Shown here: positions 36,368-44,358 of the stretch, piece by piece
How the letters are laid out: the number at the start of each line of letters is the position of its first letter
Position numbering within the stretch: position 1 is the first letter of the stretch
Assembly: GCA_030622115.1 (NCBI GenBank)
Contig: JAUXGN010000016.1
Location: forward strand, 1 to 59,457
Direction: 5' to 3'
DNA from: Candidatus Eiseniibacteriota bacterium
GTDB lineage: Bacteria; Joyebacterota; Joyebacteria; Joyebacterales; Joyebacteraceae
DNA length: 59,457 nt
Notes under the pieces: generated by a model
What the model was told of the DNA's origin: nothing
What the model saw: the letters and a program-made list of their open reading frames with translations, nothing else
Databases searched by the model: none
Program-made: the position numbers and the translations under genes

Positions 36368-37123
36368 ATGGCAGGACGCAATCCCAAGAACGCTCCTGCA
36401 CGCGCGGGCGTTGATGCCGCGCGCCTGCCCAGCCACGTTGCGATCATCATGGACGGCAACGGACGGTGGGCCAAGCGCCGCCGCCTGCCCCGCATAGCTG
36501 GGCACGCTGCGGCACGCGAGTCCGTCAGAGATGTCGTCTCGGCCGCGGCTGGACTTGGGCTGGATGAGCTGACTCTCTACACGTTCTCCATGGAGAACTG
36601 GACGCGACCCGGCAAGGAAGTCTCCGCTCTCATGCATCTCCTGGATCAGACCCTCAAGGATCAGATCGAGGAGATGGACGAGAATGACATCACCCTGCAG
36701 GCGATCGGTCGGATCGAACTGCTTCCCAAGTACGTCAGGAGTAGACTCGACAGATGCGTAGCGAGGCTGTCCGGGAACACGGGTCTCAGACTCAACCTTG
36801 CTCTCTCCTACGGGGGGCGCGCTGAGATCATGGACGCCGTGCGCTCAATCGCCCGCGACGTGAAATGCGGAAATCTGGACCCGTCCGATATCGACGATGA
36901 CACCTTCCGGCGGAATCTGTACTGCGCGGATCTTCCCGATCCGGACCTCCTCATACGAACGAGCGGTGAGATGCGAATAAGCAACTTCCTCCTGTGGCAG
37001 ATCGCGTACACTGAACTCTACATGACGGATGTCCTCTGGCCGGATTTCAGACGGCGACATCTGCTCGAGGCGATAGAGGATTACCAGACGAGACAGCGGC
37101 GGTTTGGTGGAGTGGGGGCCTAG
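36368..37123 (+). CDS. uppS: Isoprenyl transferase (undecaprenyl diphosphate synthase)
   Basis: 251 aa from ATG 36368, with GGGAGAGA upstream; the in-frame extension covers the ferredoxin end and lacks conservation. IIMDGNGRWAKRRRLPRIAGH has the catalytic Asp, TLYTFSMENWTRP is conserved, and PDPDLLIRTSGEMRISNFLLWQIAYTELY closes the site. It extends FPP to the C55 carrier for peptidoglycan and O-antigen. It is followed by cdsA. Confidence 0.96.
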   Translation: MAGRNPKNAPARAGVDAARLPSHVAIIMDGNGRWAKRRRLPRIAGHAAARESVRDVVSAAAGLGLDELTLYTFSMENWTRPGKEVSALMHLLDQTLKDQIEEMDENDITLQAIGRIELLPKYVRSRLDRCVARLSGNTGLRLNLALSYGGRAEIMDAVRSIARDVKCGNLDPSDIDDDTFRRNLYCADLPDPDLLIRTSGEMRISNFLLWQIAYTELYMTDVLWPDFRRRHLLEAIEDYQTRQRRFGGVGA

Positions 37124-37128
37124 GTCAC

Positions 37129-37962
37129 ATGACAATAGACAGGAAACAGCTTGGCCGACGACTCATGACCGCTGCGGTCGGTGTTCCTGTCGCGATCGTG
37201 TTCTCGCTTGTTGGAGGCATTGGCTTCCTCCTTGCCATGAATCTCATCATCGGCGTGGGACTCTTCGAGTTCTACCGGATGATGGAGGCCAAGGGAATCG
37301 AGCCCTACAAGAAGTTGGGTGTGGGCGCCGGCCTTGGTGTCTCCTGGTATGTCTATTTTCAGGGTGGGTTATTTTCGAGTCTCTTCATCACGGTCGTTCT
37401 TATCAGTGTCATGGTAATGGAGCTGACGCGTCGAGACAACGACTTGGCGGTATTCCACATATCAACCACGATTCTCGGCATCTTCTACGTGGCCTGGCTT
37501 GGGAGCCACATCATTCTTCTCAGAAGGCTTGGTCAGACGGCTCCCTGGGGTGACACCGGGGGCTGGTTCGTGATTCTCGCATTCGCGCTCGCATGGGGCA
37601 GCGATACGGGCGCGTACTTCTTCGGTCACGCCTTTGGGAAACGGAGACTGCTGCCCAGGGTCAGTCCGAACAAATCGGTGGAAGGCGCCATTGGCGGTGT
37701 CGTGATCTCGCTGTTGGTTGCGGTGTGTGCCAGATTCACGTTCGCGACCTACCTTTCGTTTGTCGATGTGATCATCCTAGGACTGGGATCATCCGCCATG
37801 GCGACGCTTGGGGATCTCGTGGAGTCACTTCTCAAGCGAGATGTGAAGATAAAAGAGACATCCCATGCGCTTCCCGGGCATGGAGGAATGTTGGACAGGT
37901 TCGACAGCGTTCTGTTTGTGGCGCCCCTTGTTTACTACTACCTCTATTTCGTGGTGCACTAG
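37129..37962 (+). CDS. cdsA: Phosphatidate cytidylyltransferase
   Basis: 277-aa multi-pass membrane protein. The conserved C-terminal signature reads KETSHALPGHGGMLDRFDSVLFVAP. AWGSDTGAYFFGHAFGKRRL and VSPNKSVEGAIGG supply the Mg/CTP site. It converts phosphatidate and CTP to CDP-diacylglycerol for all phospholipids. Its ATG lies 5 bp after uppS. Confidence 0.96.
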   Translation: MTIDRKQLGRRLMTAAVGVPVAIVFSLVGGIGFLLAMNLIIGVGLFEFYRMMEAKGIEPYKKLGVGAGLGVSWYVYFQGGLFSSLFITVVLISVMVMELTRRDNDLAVFHISTTILGIFYVAWLGSHIILLRRLGQTAPWGDTGGWFVILAFALAWGSDTGAYFFGHAFGKRRLLPRVSPNKSVEGAIGGVVISLLVAVCARFTFATYLSFVDVIILGLGSSAMATLGDLVESLLKRDVKIKETSHALPGHGGMLDRFDSVLFVAPLVYYYLYFVVH

Positions 37963-37992
37963 ACAAGAAAACCCGTTACGGGAGACGCAAGA

Positions 37993-39147
37993 GTGGTAGC
38001 TCCGAAGCGGATCGCCATCCTCGGTTCGACCGGTTCGATAGGCCGGGCCGCGCTCGAGGTCGTCGCAGCGTCTCCCGGATCATTTGAGGTCGTGGCTCTC
38101 ACCGCTCTCAGCAATTCGGTTCTCCTCGCCGAGCAGGCAGCTCGCTTTGGTGTTCGACGAGTTGCGATCGGTGACGAAGCTGCAAGCGTGGACTTCGCTC
38201 CAGGAGTCCACGTACAGAGAGGTGCTGCGGCTCTCGATGAACTCGCCGGCGATCCGGACCTGGATCTGGTTCTCAATGCTCTGGTCGGCTCGTCGGGCCT
38301 CAAGCCCGCACTCGCTGCTATCCGAGCCGGCAGCCGCGTTGCTGTCGCGAACAAGGAATCGCTTGTCATGGCGGGCGAGTTTCTCATCCCGATGGCATCG
38401 GCGACCGGGAGTGAACTCATTCCGGTAGACAGCGAGCACAGCGCGATCTTCAGATGTCTTAAGAGCACCCGCACCGAGGAGGTGGAAGGCATAACACTCA
38501 CGGCCTCAGGCGGTCCCTTGAGAGGCATGTCCTCCGAAGCGACGGCGGTCGCTTCACTCGAGGATGTTCTGGATCATCCCACGTGGGAGATGGGCCGAAA
38601 GGTGACCGTGGATTCCGCGTCGATGTTCAACAAGGGACTTGAGATCATCGAGGCCCACTGGCTGTTCAATCTTGAGTACGACAGAATCGACGCCGTCGTG
38701 CATCCGGAATCCATCGTTCACTCGCTCGTGCGGCTGACCGACGGGAGTCTCCTCGCACATATGGGGGAGCCCGACATGAAGGTTCCGATACAGTTCGCGA
38801 TGTTCTACCCTGAGCCTGCGCCTGTCGCCTTCGGGCGATGTGATCTGGGAGCGATCGGCGGGCTCAGCTTCGAGCCGCTCGACGAGACTCGCTATCCGTG
38901 CTACGGCCTCATGCTTGATGCCGGGCGAATCGGAGGTACCGCACCGACCATCGCGGCTACCGCGGACGAGGTGGCGGTTGAGGCATTCGTCGAGAGACGG
39001 ATACAGTTTGGAGAGATAGCTTCGGTCATCGATGCGACGCTCAGGGGAGTTCGGGCCGAGCCGGCCGATGAAGTGGATCACATACTTGCCGCTGAGGACA
39101 AGGCGAGAGCCTGTGCTCTGAGCGTTGTGGCACAACTGGTGAGCTGA
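37993..39147 (+). CDS. dxr: 1-deoxy-D-xylulose-5-phosphate reductoisomerase
   Basis: 384 aa from GTG 37993. The NADPH-binding motif AILGSTGSIGRAALEVV is at the N terminus. NKESLVMAGE and DSEHSAIFRCL bind substrate and metal, and KVTVDSASMFNKGLEIIEAHWLF and VHPESIVHSLV are conserved. It is the first committed step of the MEP isoprenoid pathway, making uppS substrate in the same cluster. Confidence 0.97.
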   Translation: MVAPKRIAILGSTGSIGRAALEVVAASPGSFEVVALTALSNSVLLAEQAARFGVRRVAIGDEAASVDFAPGVHVQRGAAALDELAGDPDLDLVLNALVGSSGLKPALAAIRAGSRVAVANKESLVMAGEFLIPMASATGSELIPVDSEHSAIFRCLKSTRTEEVEGITLTASGGPLRGMSSEATAVASLEDVLDHPTWEMGRKVTVDSASMFNKGLEIIEAHWLFNLEYDRIDAVVHPESIVHSLVRLTDGSLLAHMGEPDMKVPIQFAMFYPEPAPVAFGRCDLGAIGGLSFEPLDETRYPCYGLMLDAGRIGGTAPTIAATADEVAVEAFVERRIQFGEIASVIDATLRGVRAEPADEVDHILAAEDKARACALSVVAQLVS

Positions 39148-39194
39148 CCCAGCGGCCGCTGCCAGGCACTGAGACTAAAGAGAGCGGGAACATC

Positions 39195-40508
39195 ATGTAC
39201 GTCTTCTACCTGTTTGCAGCCATTCTCCTCGGGGTTCTGATCATCGTACACGAGGTCGGGCACTTCTTTGCGGCCCGCATCTCCGGCGTTCGCGTGGAGC
39301 GTTTCTCGATAGGCTTCGGACCGAGGATCGCGAGTTTCGTCAGAGGTGATACGGAGTATGCCATATCGCTCATTCCTCTCGGTGGGTATGTGAAGATGGC
39401 GGGGGCAGAGCACATTGCCGATCCAACGCGTGCTGAGCCATGGACGTTCGTGGCCAAGCCGATCGCGCTACGCGTGTTCATCGTTGCCGCAGGACCAGTG
39501 ATGAACTTCGTCTGGGCCGTTGTTGTTACGACGCTGGTTCTCATGATCGCCGGATCACCGACACTCGGCGATCCCGTCATCGCTGATGTGCTTCCGGGAT
39601 CGGTGGCCGAACAGGCGGGGCTCCTATCGGGTGATCTGATAGTCGCCGTGGAGGGTATCGACGTCGACACATGGGCCGACGTCTATGATGAGCTTGCCGT
39701 CGCGGAAGACGCCTTCACATTCGGGGTTGTCTCAGAGGATACTGGTGAACGGCGAGACGTTCGTATCCAGTCGGCCGCGAGTGATGATCCTGACGGAGAC
39801 CCCGTCGTCCTCGGAATCACGCCCTACATCCCTTCCATCATCGGGGGTGTCATGCGCGGCAGTCCGGCGGATCGCGCGGGGCTGCGCTCCGGGGACAGGG
39901 TTGTGTCGGTATCCGGCATCGCCGTATCCACATGGTACGAGCTTGGAGATCTGATCCACGAGCGCCCGCTTGAGGAGACCGAGGTTATTTGGGAAAGAGA
40001 CGGCGTCTCGATGCGGGCCTCTATCGTGCCGGAGGAGGAAGAGGAGCAGATTGGCTCGGAGACGAGGACGATCGGCCTGATCGGCATCATGCGTCCATGG
40101 AATACAAAGCGATTGGGACCGTGGCACGCACTGACAACGAGCTTTGCGATCTCAGTGTCGACCTTCTCTCAGATAGGCCAGTTCATCTGGGGGGTTGTGA
40201 CGCGCCAGGTGTCATCGGAGCAGCTCGGGGGGCCGGTCCGTGTTGTGCAGATGGCGAGCGAGAGCGCAAGATGGGGTGGGAGTTACTTCTTCACGTTCAT
40301 GGCGTTTCTCAGCTTGAACCTGGGCTTCATCAACCTGCTGCCGCTTCCCATACTGGACGGGGGTCACCTACTTCTGCTTTTGGTGGAGAAGCTGCGCCGC
40401 AGGACACTCACTGAACGGCAGTTGCTGATCTGGCAGCAGACAGGTTTCGCATTCTTCGCTGTTCTGATGGTCTTCCTGTTGGTGAGGGATCTGATAGGCC
40501 TGCGGTAG
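39195..40508 (+). CDS. rseP: Site-2 protease RseP, two PDZ domains
   Basis: 437 aa. The HEVGH zinc motif lies in helix 1 (IVHEVGHFFAARISGV). Two PDZ domains follow (VLPGSVAEQAGLLSGDLIVAVEG and MRGSPADRAGLRSGDRVVSVSG). The LDGGH-type motif NLLPLPILDGGHLLLLLVEKL and a final transmembrane helix close the protein. It cuts anti-sigma factors and residual signal peptides in the inner membrane. It is the last gene of the rpsB-to-rseP run, as in E. coli. Confidence 0.96.
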   Translation: MYVFYLFAAILLGVLIIVHEVGHFFAARISGVRVERFSIGFGPRIASFVRGDTEYAISLIPLGGYVKMAGAEHIADPTRAEPWTFVAKPIALRVFIVAAGPVMNFVWAVVVTTLVLMIAGSPTLGDPVIADVLPGSVAEQAGLLSGDLIVAVEGIDVDTWADVYDELAVAEDAFTFGVVSEDTGERRDVRIQSAASDDPDGDPVVLGITPYIPSIIGGVMRGSPADRAGLRSGDRVVSVSGIAVSTWYELGDLIHERPLEETEVIWERDGVSMRASIVPEEEEEQIGSETRTIGLIGIMRPWNTKRLGPWHALTTSFAISVSTFSQIGQFIWGVVTRQVSSEQLGGPVRVVQMASESARWGGSYFFTFMAFLSLNLGFINLLPLPILDGGHLLLLLVEKLRRRTLTERQLLIWQQTGFAFFAVLMVFLLVRDLIGLR

Positions 40509-40518
40509 AGGATCTGCG

Positions 40519-40923
40519 TTACTGCCCGCTTTCCGGGCGCGGGACCTTCTCTCTGAGCAGCTCGATCTGCTCATCCACGGATCGCTCGATTTCCGCCCAG
40601 TGGACGGGATCATGACGAAGACCATCGAGAGCCGATTCGATGTCGTCATCGTCGAGGATCCTGATCCCAAGTTCGGATACTCTGGAGTCAGCTGCCTCTC
40701 CAGTCAGACCTTCCTCGAGAGCGATTGTCAGAGCAGCCATGAAGTTGATGTACTCCGCCTCGGTGACAGTTGAGCCGTCGATGGTCACGTCCTCTGCGGT
40801 CGCGTTTTCTGGGGACGGATCGTCTGTGGGGTCGCCGCAGGAGACGAGTCCGATTGCCGCTGCGACGGCAAGAGCTGTGAGCGGAATGCGAAGAGTGTTT
40901 CGGATGCGCTTCCCTGTCGACAC
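40519..40923 (-). CDS. Small lipoprotein of unknown function
   Basis: 134 aa on the minus strand from GTG 40923, with AAGGAGAG a few nt upstream. The signal peptide ends in a lipobox (AIGLVSCGDP), so Cys29 would be lipid-modified. A Pro/Glu/Asp-rich linker follows, then an acidic helical domain (EYINFMAALTIALEEGLTGEAA...). It resembles no family I can name. It is convergent with rseP and divergent from the zincin fusion gene. Confidence 0.7.
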   Translation of the reverse strand: MSTGKRIRNTLRIPLTALAVAAAIGLVSCGDPTDDPSPENATAEDVTIDGSTVTEAEYINFMAALTIALEEGLTGEAADSRVSELGIRILDDDDIESALDGLRHDPVHWAEIERSVDEQIELLREKVPRPESGQ

Positions 40924-41073
40924 GGATACTCTCCTTCGAAGAATCCAGCATGAGAATGCGTCTCACATCTTCGCCATGACCGACGCCCGTGTCAACCCCT
41001 TCGTTCTTGCCTCTATCGAGTCTCGCACCGGTGCTCCGACCCGGCGTGTCGGAGAGAGCGACAGTGGGTGTAG

Positions 41074-41101
41074 TTGACATAGCGTAACTCGATGTTAGAA
41101 T
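41074..41101 (+). promoter_or_regulatory. Promoter before the zincin-propeller-barrel gene
   Basis: TTGACA (41074-41079), 16 bp, TAGAAT (41096-41101). It lies 27 bp before ATG 41129, so the leader is short. Confidence 0.8.
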
Positions 41102-41128
41102 ATAGGTAACCCACGGGATATCAAACGG

Positions 41129-44100
41129 ATGGTCTGTCAGATGTCACCCTTGTTCTCAAAGAACGCGTTCATCTCAGCTGTTCTAGCCTTGCTGGTCCTG
41201 CCGTCAGTCCAGCCGGACGCCTCCGCGACCAGGTTCGGGCGCAACAAGGTCCAGTATGAGCGGTTCGAGTGGGAGATAGTCAAGACCGAGCATTTCGACG
41301 TCTACTACTATGCGGGTGAGGAAGATCTCTCCGAGGCCGTTGCGCAAATCATCGAAGAGGCGAACGACAGCCTTGAAGCGACGATGAACCATGAACTCAC
41401 GACGACCATCCCCATCGTTGTCTACGCATCCCACAATGAGTTCCAGCAGACCAACATTCTGTCCTCGGATGTCGGGGAGGGTGTGGGAGGGTTCATGGAG
41501 CTCTTCAAGAACCGAGTCGTGATCCCGTTCACGGGTTCATACGATGAGCTGAGGCACGTGCTTCATCATGAGCTGACACACGTGTTCATGTTCGACATCA
41601 TCTATCGAGGTCTGGCAGAGTCCGTAATCCGCCAGGCCTACTTCAATCCCATCCAGCTCTGGTTTGCGGAGGGGCTGGCTGAGTATGCCTCCCAGGGATG
41701 GGATACGAACGCGGAGATGATGATCCGGGACATGGTCATTTCTGATGTCGTGATCCCGCTCGAGTACCTCTATGGTGGCTACGCTGTCTACAAGGAAGGA
41801 CAGTCGGTCTTCAATTTCATCGCCGAGCAGTACGGAACCGAGAAGGTATCGGAGATGATTCACGATCTTGCGCGTACTCAGAACCTCGACAAGACGCTTC
41901 GCGAGACACTGGGATTGACGCCGGCCGAGCTCTCCGACGAATGGGAGGCGTGGCTCAAACGCAAGTACTGGCCGGAGGTCGTGGAACGCTCAAATCTCAG
42001 CGATATCGCGAAGCTCCTTACCGACCATCGAAACGAACACTCCTACTTCAATATCGGTCCGGCTGTTTCTCCCGACGGAGCCCGCGTCGTGTTCACCAGT
42101 GACAAGAGTGGCTATGCGGACGTCTATGTCGCTTCGACACTCGATGGGGCGGAGCTTGAGCATCTCGTAAAGGGAGAGAGAAGTGATGAGTTCGAGCAGC
42201 TTCATCTTCTTCGCACCGGATTCTCGTGGTCGCCCGACGGGAAGCAGATATGCCTGGCCGCAAAGGCGGGGAGCAGTGATGCGCTTCACATTCTTGACGC
42301 CGAGACAGGGGAGATTCTCAGAAGCTTGAGTTTTCCTCTCGACGGGCTGTACACACCGGCATGGTCGCCGGACGGGAAGTGGATAGCCTTCGTGGGCATC
42401 AAGGGAGGGGCGTCGGAGCTCTATCTGACCGATCCCGATGGCAGCCGATTCGACAGGCTCACGGATGACTTCGATGACGAGCGCGATCCCGCGTGGTCAC
42501 CTGACAGCAGGTTCATTGCGTTCGTCTCGGATCGCGATTCACCGATCGAGCGCGGTTTCCACAGAAGCTACGATCTCTACGTGATAGATGTGGAGACCCG
42601 GGACGTTGCGACTATCGTACGAGTCCCGGGGAGAGAGAAGTCTCCCACGTGGTCGCCGGACGGGCGCAAGATCATCTATTCCTCCGATCGCAGCAGATCG
42701 CCCGAACTCTACCTGGTTGATCTGGATGTTTCGACGTGCGTGGCTCTTACGAGCCTCATCGGTGGGGCCGAGTCGCCGAGCTGGTCGCGCGAGGGCGACC
42801 GGCTGGTCTTCGTCGGATACGAGCGCGGGGGTTGGGATGTCGCCGTGGTGAAGGATCCGCTGACGCACTTTGCCGACGTGATCGAGTCCGGAGACGCCTT
42901 CCCAAGCATTGAGTTGGAGCCGGGGGCGGAGCCGTTCGACGAGATAAGGTGGGAGGAGATTGCCGACGCCCCGGGCGACGGCGGCGAGAGCGCGGAGACT
43001 ACCGGTGACGGCGACGAGAGCGCGGAGACTACCGGTGACGGCGGCGAGAGCGCGGAGACTACCGGTGACGGCGGCGAGAGCGCGGAGACCGTCGAGAAAC
43101 CCGAATCGACGCAGAAGAGCGAAACCGTGCGCCTGGCCAGAGATGCGTACGACAAGGCGACCGGAAGAAAACCGCGCAGGGCGGATGATGCGACGGAGGA
43201 GAGAACGGGCGTCATCGAGCGCTACACGCCGCGGTTCTCTCCGGACTGGATTGACGGAGGCGTATCGTACAACTCTGCCCACGGCGTTGGCGCGGCAGCG
43301 GAGGTGGCCATCAGCGACATCCTGGGGAACCACCGTTTCTATCTCATGACGGACTTCTTCTCCTCGATAGAATTCAGCAACGCGCACCTGAGCTACGAAT
43401 ACCTGGCACGACGCACCGATTACTCCGCCAGTGTCTACACGTACCGTCACTATCTGTACTCCAACAGAACTGTGTTTGGTGAAGACCTGGGGGAGAAACG
43501 CTACTTCACCGAGCGGCACTACGGCATCTCTCTCGGTGTCTCCTATCCGTTCAGCAGATTCACGAGGATCGAGTTGGATGTCGATGGACTGAGCATGATG
43601 CGCCAGTTTGCTGAGGAGAACGAGGAGGGGGACATAGAGCTGACGGATGAGGGGGTTGAGAGGACGCTCGTCATCCCGGCTCTGCGACTCGTCAACGACA
43701 CGACCCTCTGGGGGAGCGTCGGCCCGATCGGAGGAGGACGCTCATCATTCACGATCACGAAGTCGTTCGGCTTGAACGGGAGGTTTGACTATCTGACGGG
43801 GATCGCCGACTTCAGACGGTACGTCAGGATCGGTCAGAGACACAGTCTTGCGATGAAACTGGTGTTTGCACGCAGCACTCAACCCGACGCGCAGACGTTC
43901 TTCGTAGGTGGTACCAACAGCATACGAGGACACGACGATTTCGAATTCTCAGGGCACAGCACCGCGATAGCCAATCTGGAGTTCCGCTACCCGTTCGTGG
44001 ACAGGCTCGACGTAGCGTCGCCGCTGCCGCTCTCGATACGGGGCTTAAGGGGAGTCATGTTCGTCGATCTGGGTGCAGCCTGGGATGGCGACAGATTCCG

Positions 44101-44272
44101 CGGAATCGTGGATGATGATGGGGTCCGGTTCAAGGACATCAAGGCAGGATACGGTGTTGGGGTACGCACGCAGTTCATGTTCTTCATCCTCCGCTACGAC
44201 CTCGCGTGGTCAACGGATTTCAAGACAAGGGGCGAGCCGGTCTCGCACTTCTCAATCGGGGCTGAGTTCTAG
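41129..44272 (+). CDS. Zincin / TolB-like propeller / Omp85-type barrel fusion protein
   Basis: 1047 aa. A signal peptide covers about residues 1-33. Residues 40-280 form a peptidase-MA-like gluzincin: VLHHELTHVFMFD gives HExxH at His147-His151, and WFAEGLAEYAS gives the third ligand at Glu181. Residues 310-590 hold about six PD40/WD40-like propeller blades (SPDGARVVFTSDKSG, AWSPDGKWIAFVG, TWSPDGRKIIYSSDRS). A linker has four 10-residue repeats. Residues 690-1047 form a surface-antigen-type barrel (VGGTNSIRGHDDFEFSG, FVDLGAAWDGD, YGVGVRTQFMFFILRYDLAWS, ending SIGAEF with terminal Phe). The likely location is the outer membrane with periplasmic propeller and protease. The role is unknown; quality control of exported proteins is a guess. 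Confidence 0.85.
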   Translation: MVCQMSPLFSKNAFISAVLALLVLPSVQPDASATRFGRNKVQYERFEWEIVKTEHFDVYYYAGEEDLSEAVAQIIEEANDSLEATMNHELTTTIPIVVYASHNEFQQTNILSSDVGEGVGGFMELFKNRVVIPFTGSYDELRHVLHHELTHVFMFDIIYRGLAESVIRQAYFNPIQLWFAEGLAEYASQGWDTNAEMMIRDMVISDVVIPLEYLYGGYAVYKEGQSVFNFIAEQYGTEKVSEMIHDLARTQNLDKTLRETLGLTPAELSDEWEAWLKRKYWPEVVERSNLSDIAKLLTDHRNEHSYFNIGPAVSPDGARVVFTSDKSGYADVYVASTLDGAELEHLVKGERSDEFEQLHLLRTGFSWSPDGKQICLAAKAGSSDALHILDAETGEILRSLSFPLDGLYTPAWSPDGKWIAFVGIKGGASELYLTDPDGSRFDRLTDDFDDERDPAWSPDSRFIAFVSDRDSPIERGFHRSYDLYVIDVETRDVATIVRVPGREKSPTWSPDGRKIIYSSDRSRSPELYLVDLDVSTCVALTSLIGGAESPSWSREGDRLVFVGYERGGWDVAVVKDPLTHFADVIESGDAFPSIELEPGAEPFDEIRWEEIADAPGDGGESAETTGDGDESAETTGDGGESAETTGDGGESAETVEKPESTQKSETVRLARDAYDKATGRKPRRADDATEERTGVIERYTPRFSPDWIDGGVSYNSAHGVGAAAEVAISDILGNHRFYLMTDFFSSIEFSNAHLSYEYLARRTDYSASVYTYRHYLYSNRTVFGEDLGEKRYFTERHYGISLGVSYPFSRFTRIELDVDGLSMMRQFAEENEEGDIELTDEGVERTLVIPALRLVNDTTLWGSVGPIGGGRSSFTITKSFGLNGRFDYLTGIADFRRYVRIGQRHSLAMKLVFARSTQPDAQTFFVGGTNSIRGHDDFEFSGHSTAIANLEFRYPFVDRLDVASPLPLSIRGLRGVMFVDLGAAWDGDRFRGIVDDDGVRFKDIKAGYGVGVRTQFMFFILRYDLAWSTDFKTRGEPVSHFSIGAEF
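42974..43093. repeat. 30-bp in-frame tandem repeat, 4 copies
   Basis: Four 30-bp units encode GDGGESAETT, with GDGDESAETT in unit 2 and GDGGESAETV in unit 4. They form an acidic linker between the propeller and the barrel. The units are nearly identical at the DNA level, so copy number probably varies between strains. Confidence 0.93.
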
Positions 44273-44358
44273 GTGTGTCCAGGCTGACAGCCTTCGCGCC
44301 GGTGCTGCGAAAGCTGCCGGCCGGTGCGGGGTCTTCACAGATCAGGGGAGGGGCGGGG

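Noticed and set aside
40524-40538. GCCCG/CGGGC hairpin after rseP as terminator
   Set aside because: It lies within the coding end of the minus-strand lipoprotein gene, is only 5 bp long and lacks a T tract.
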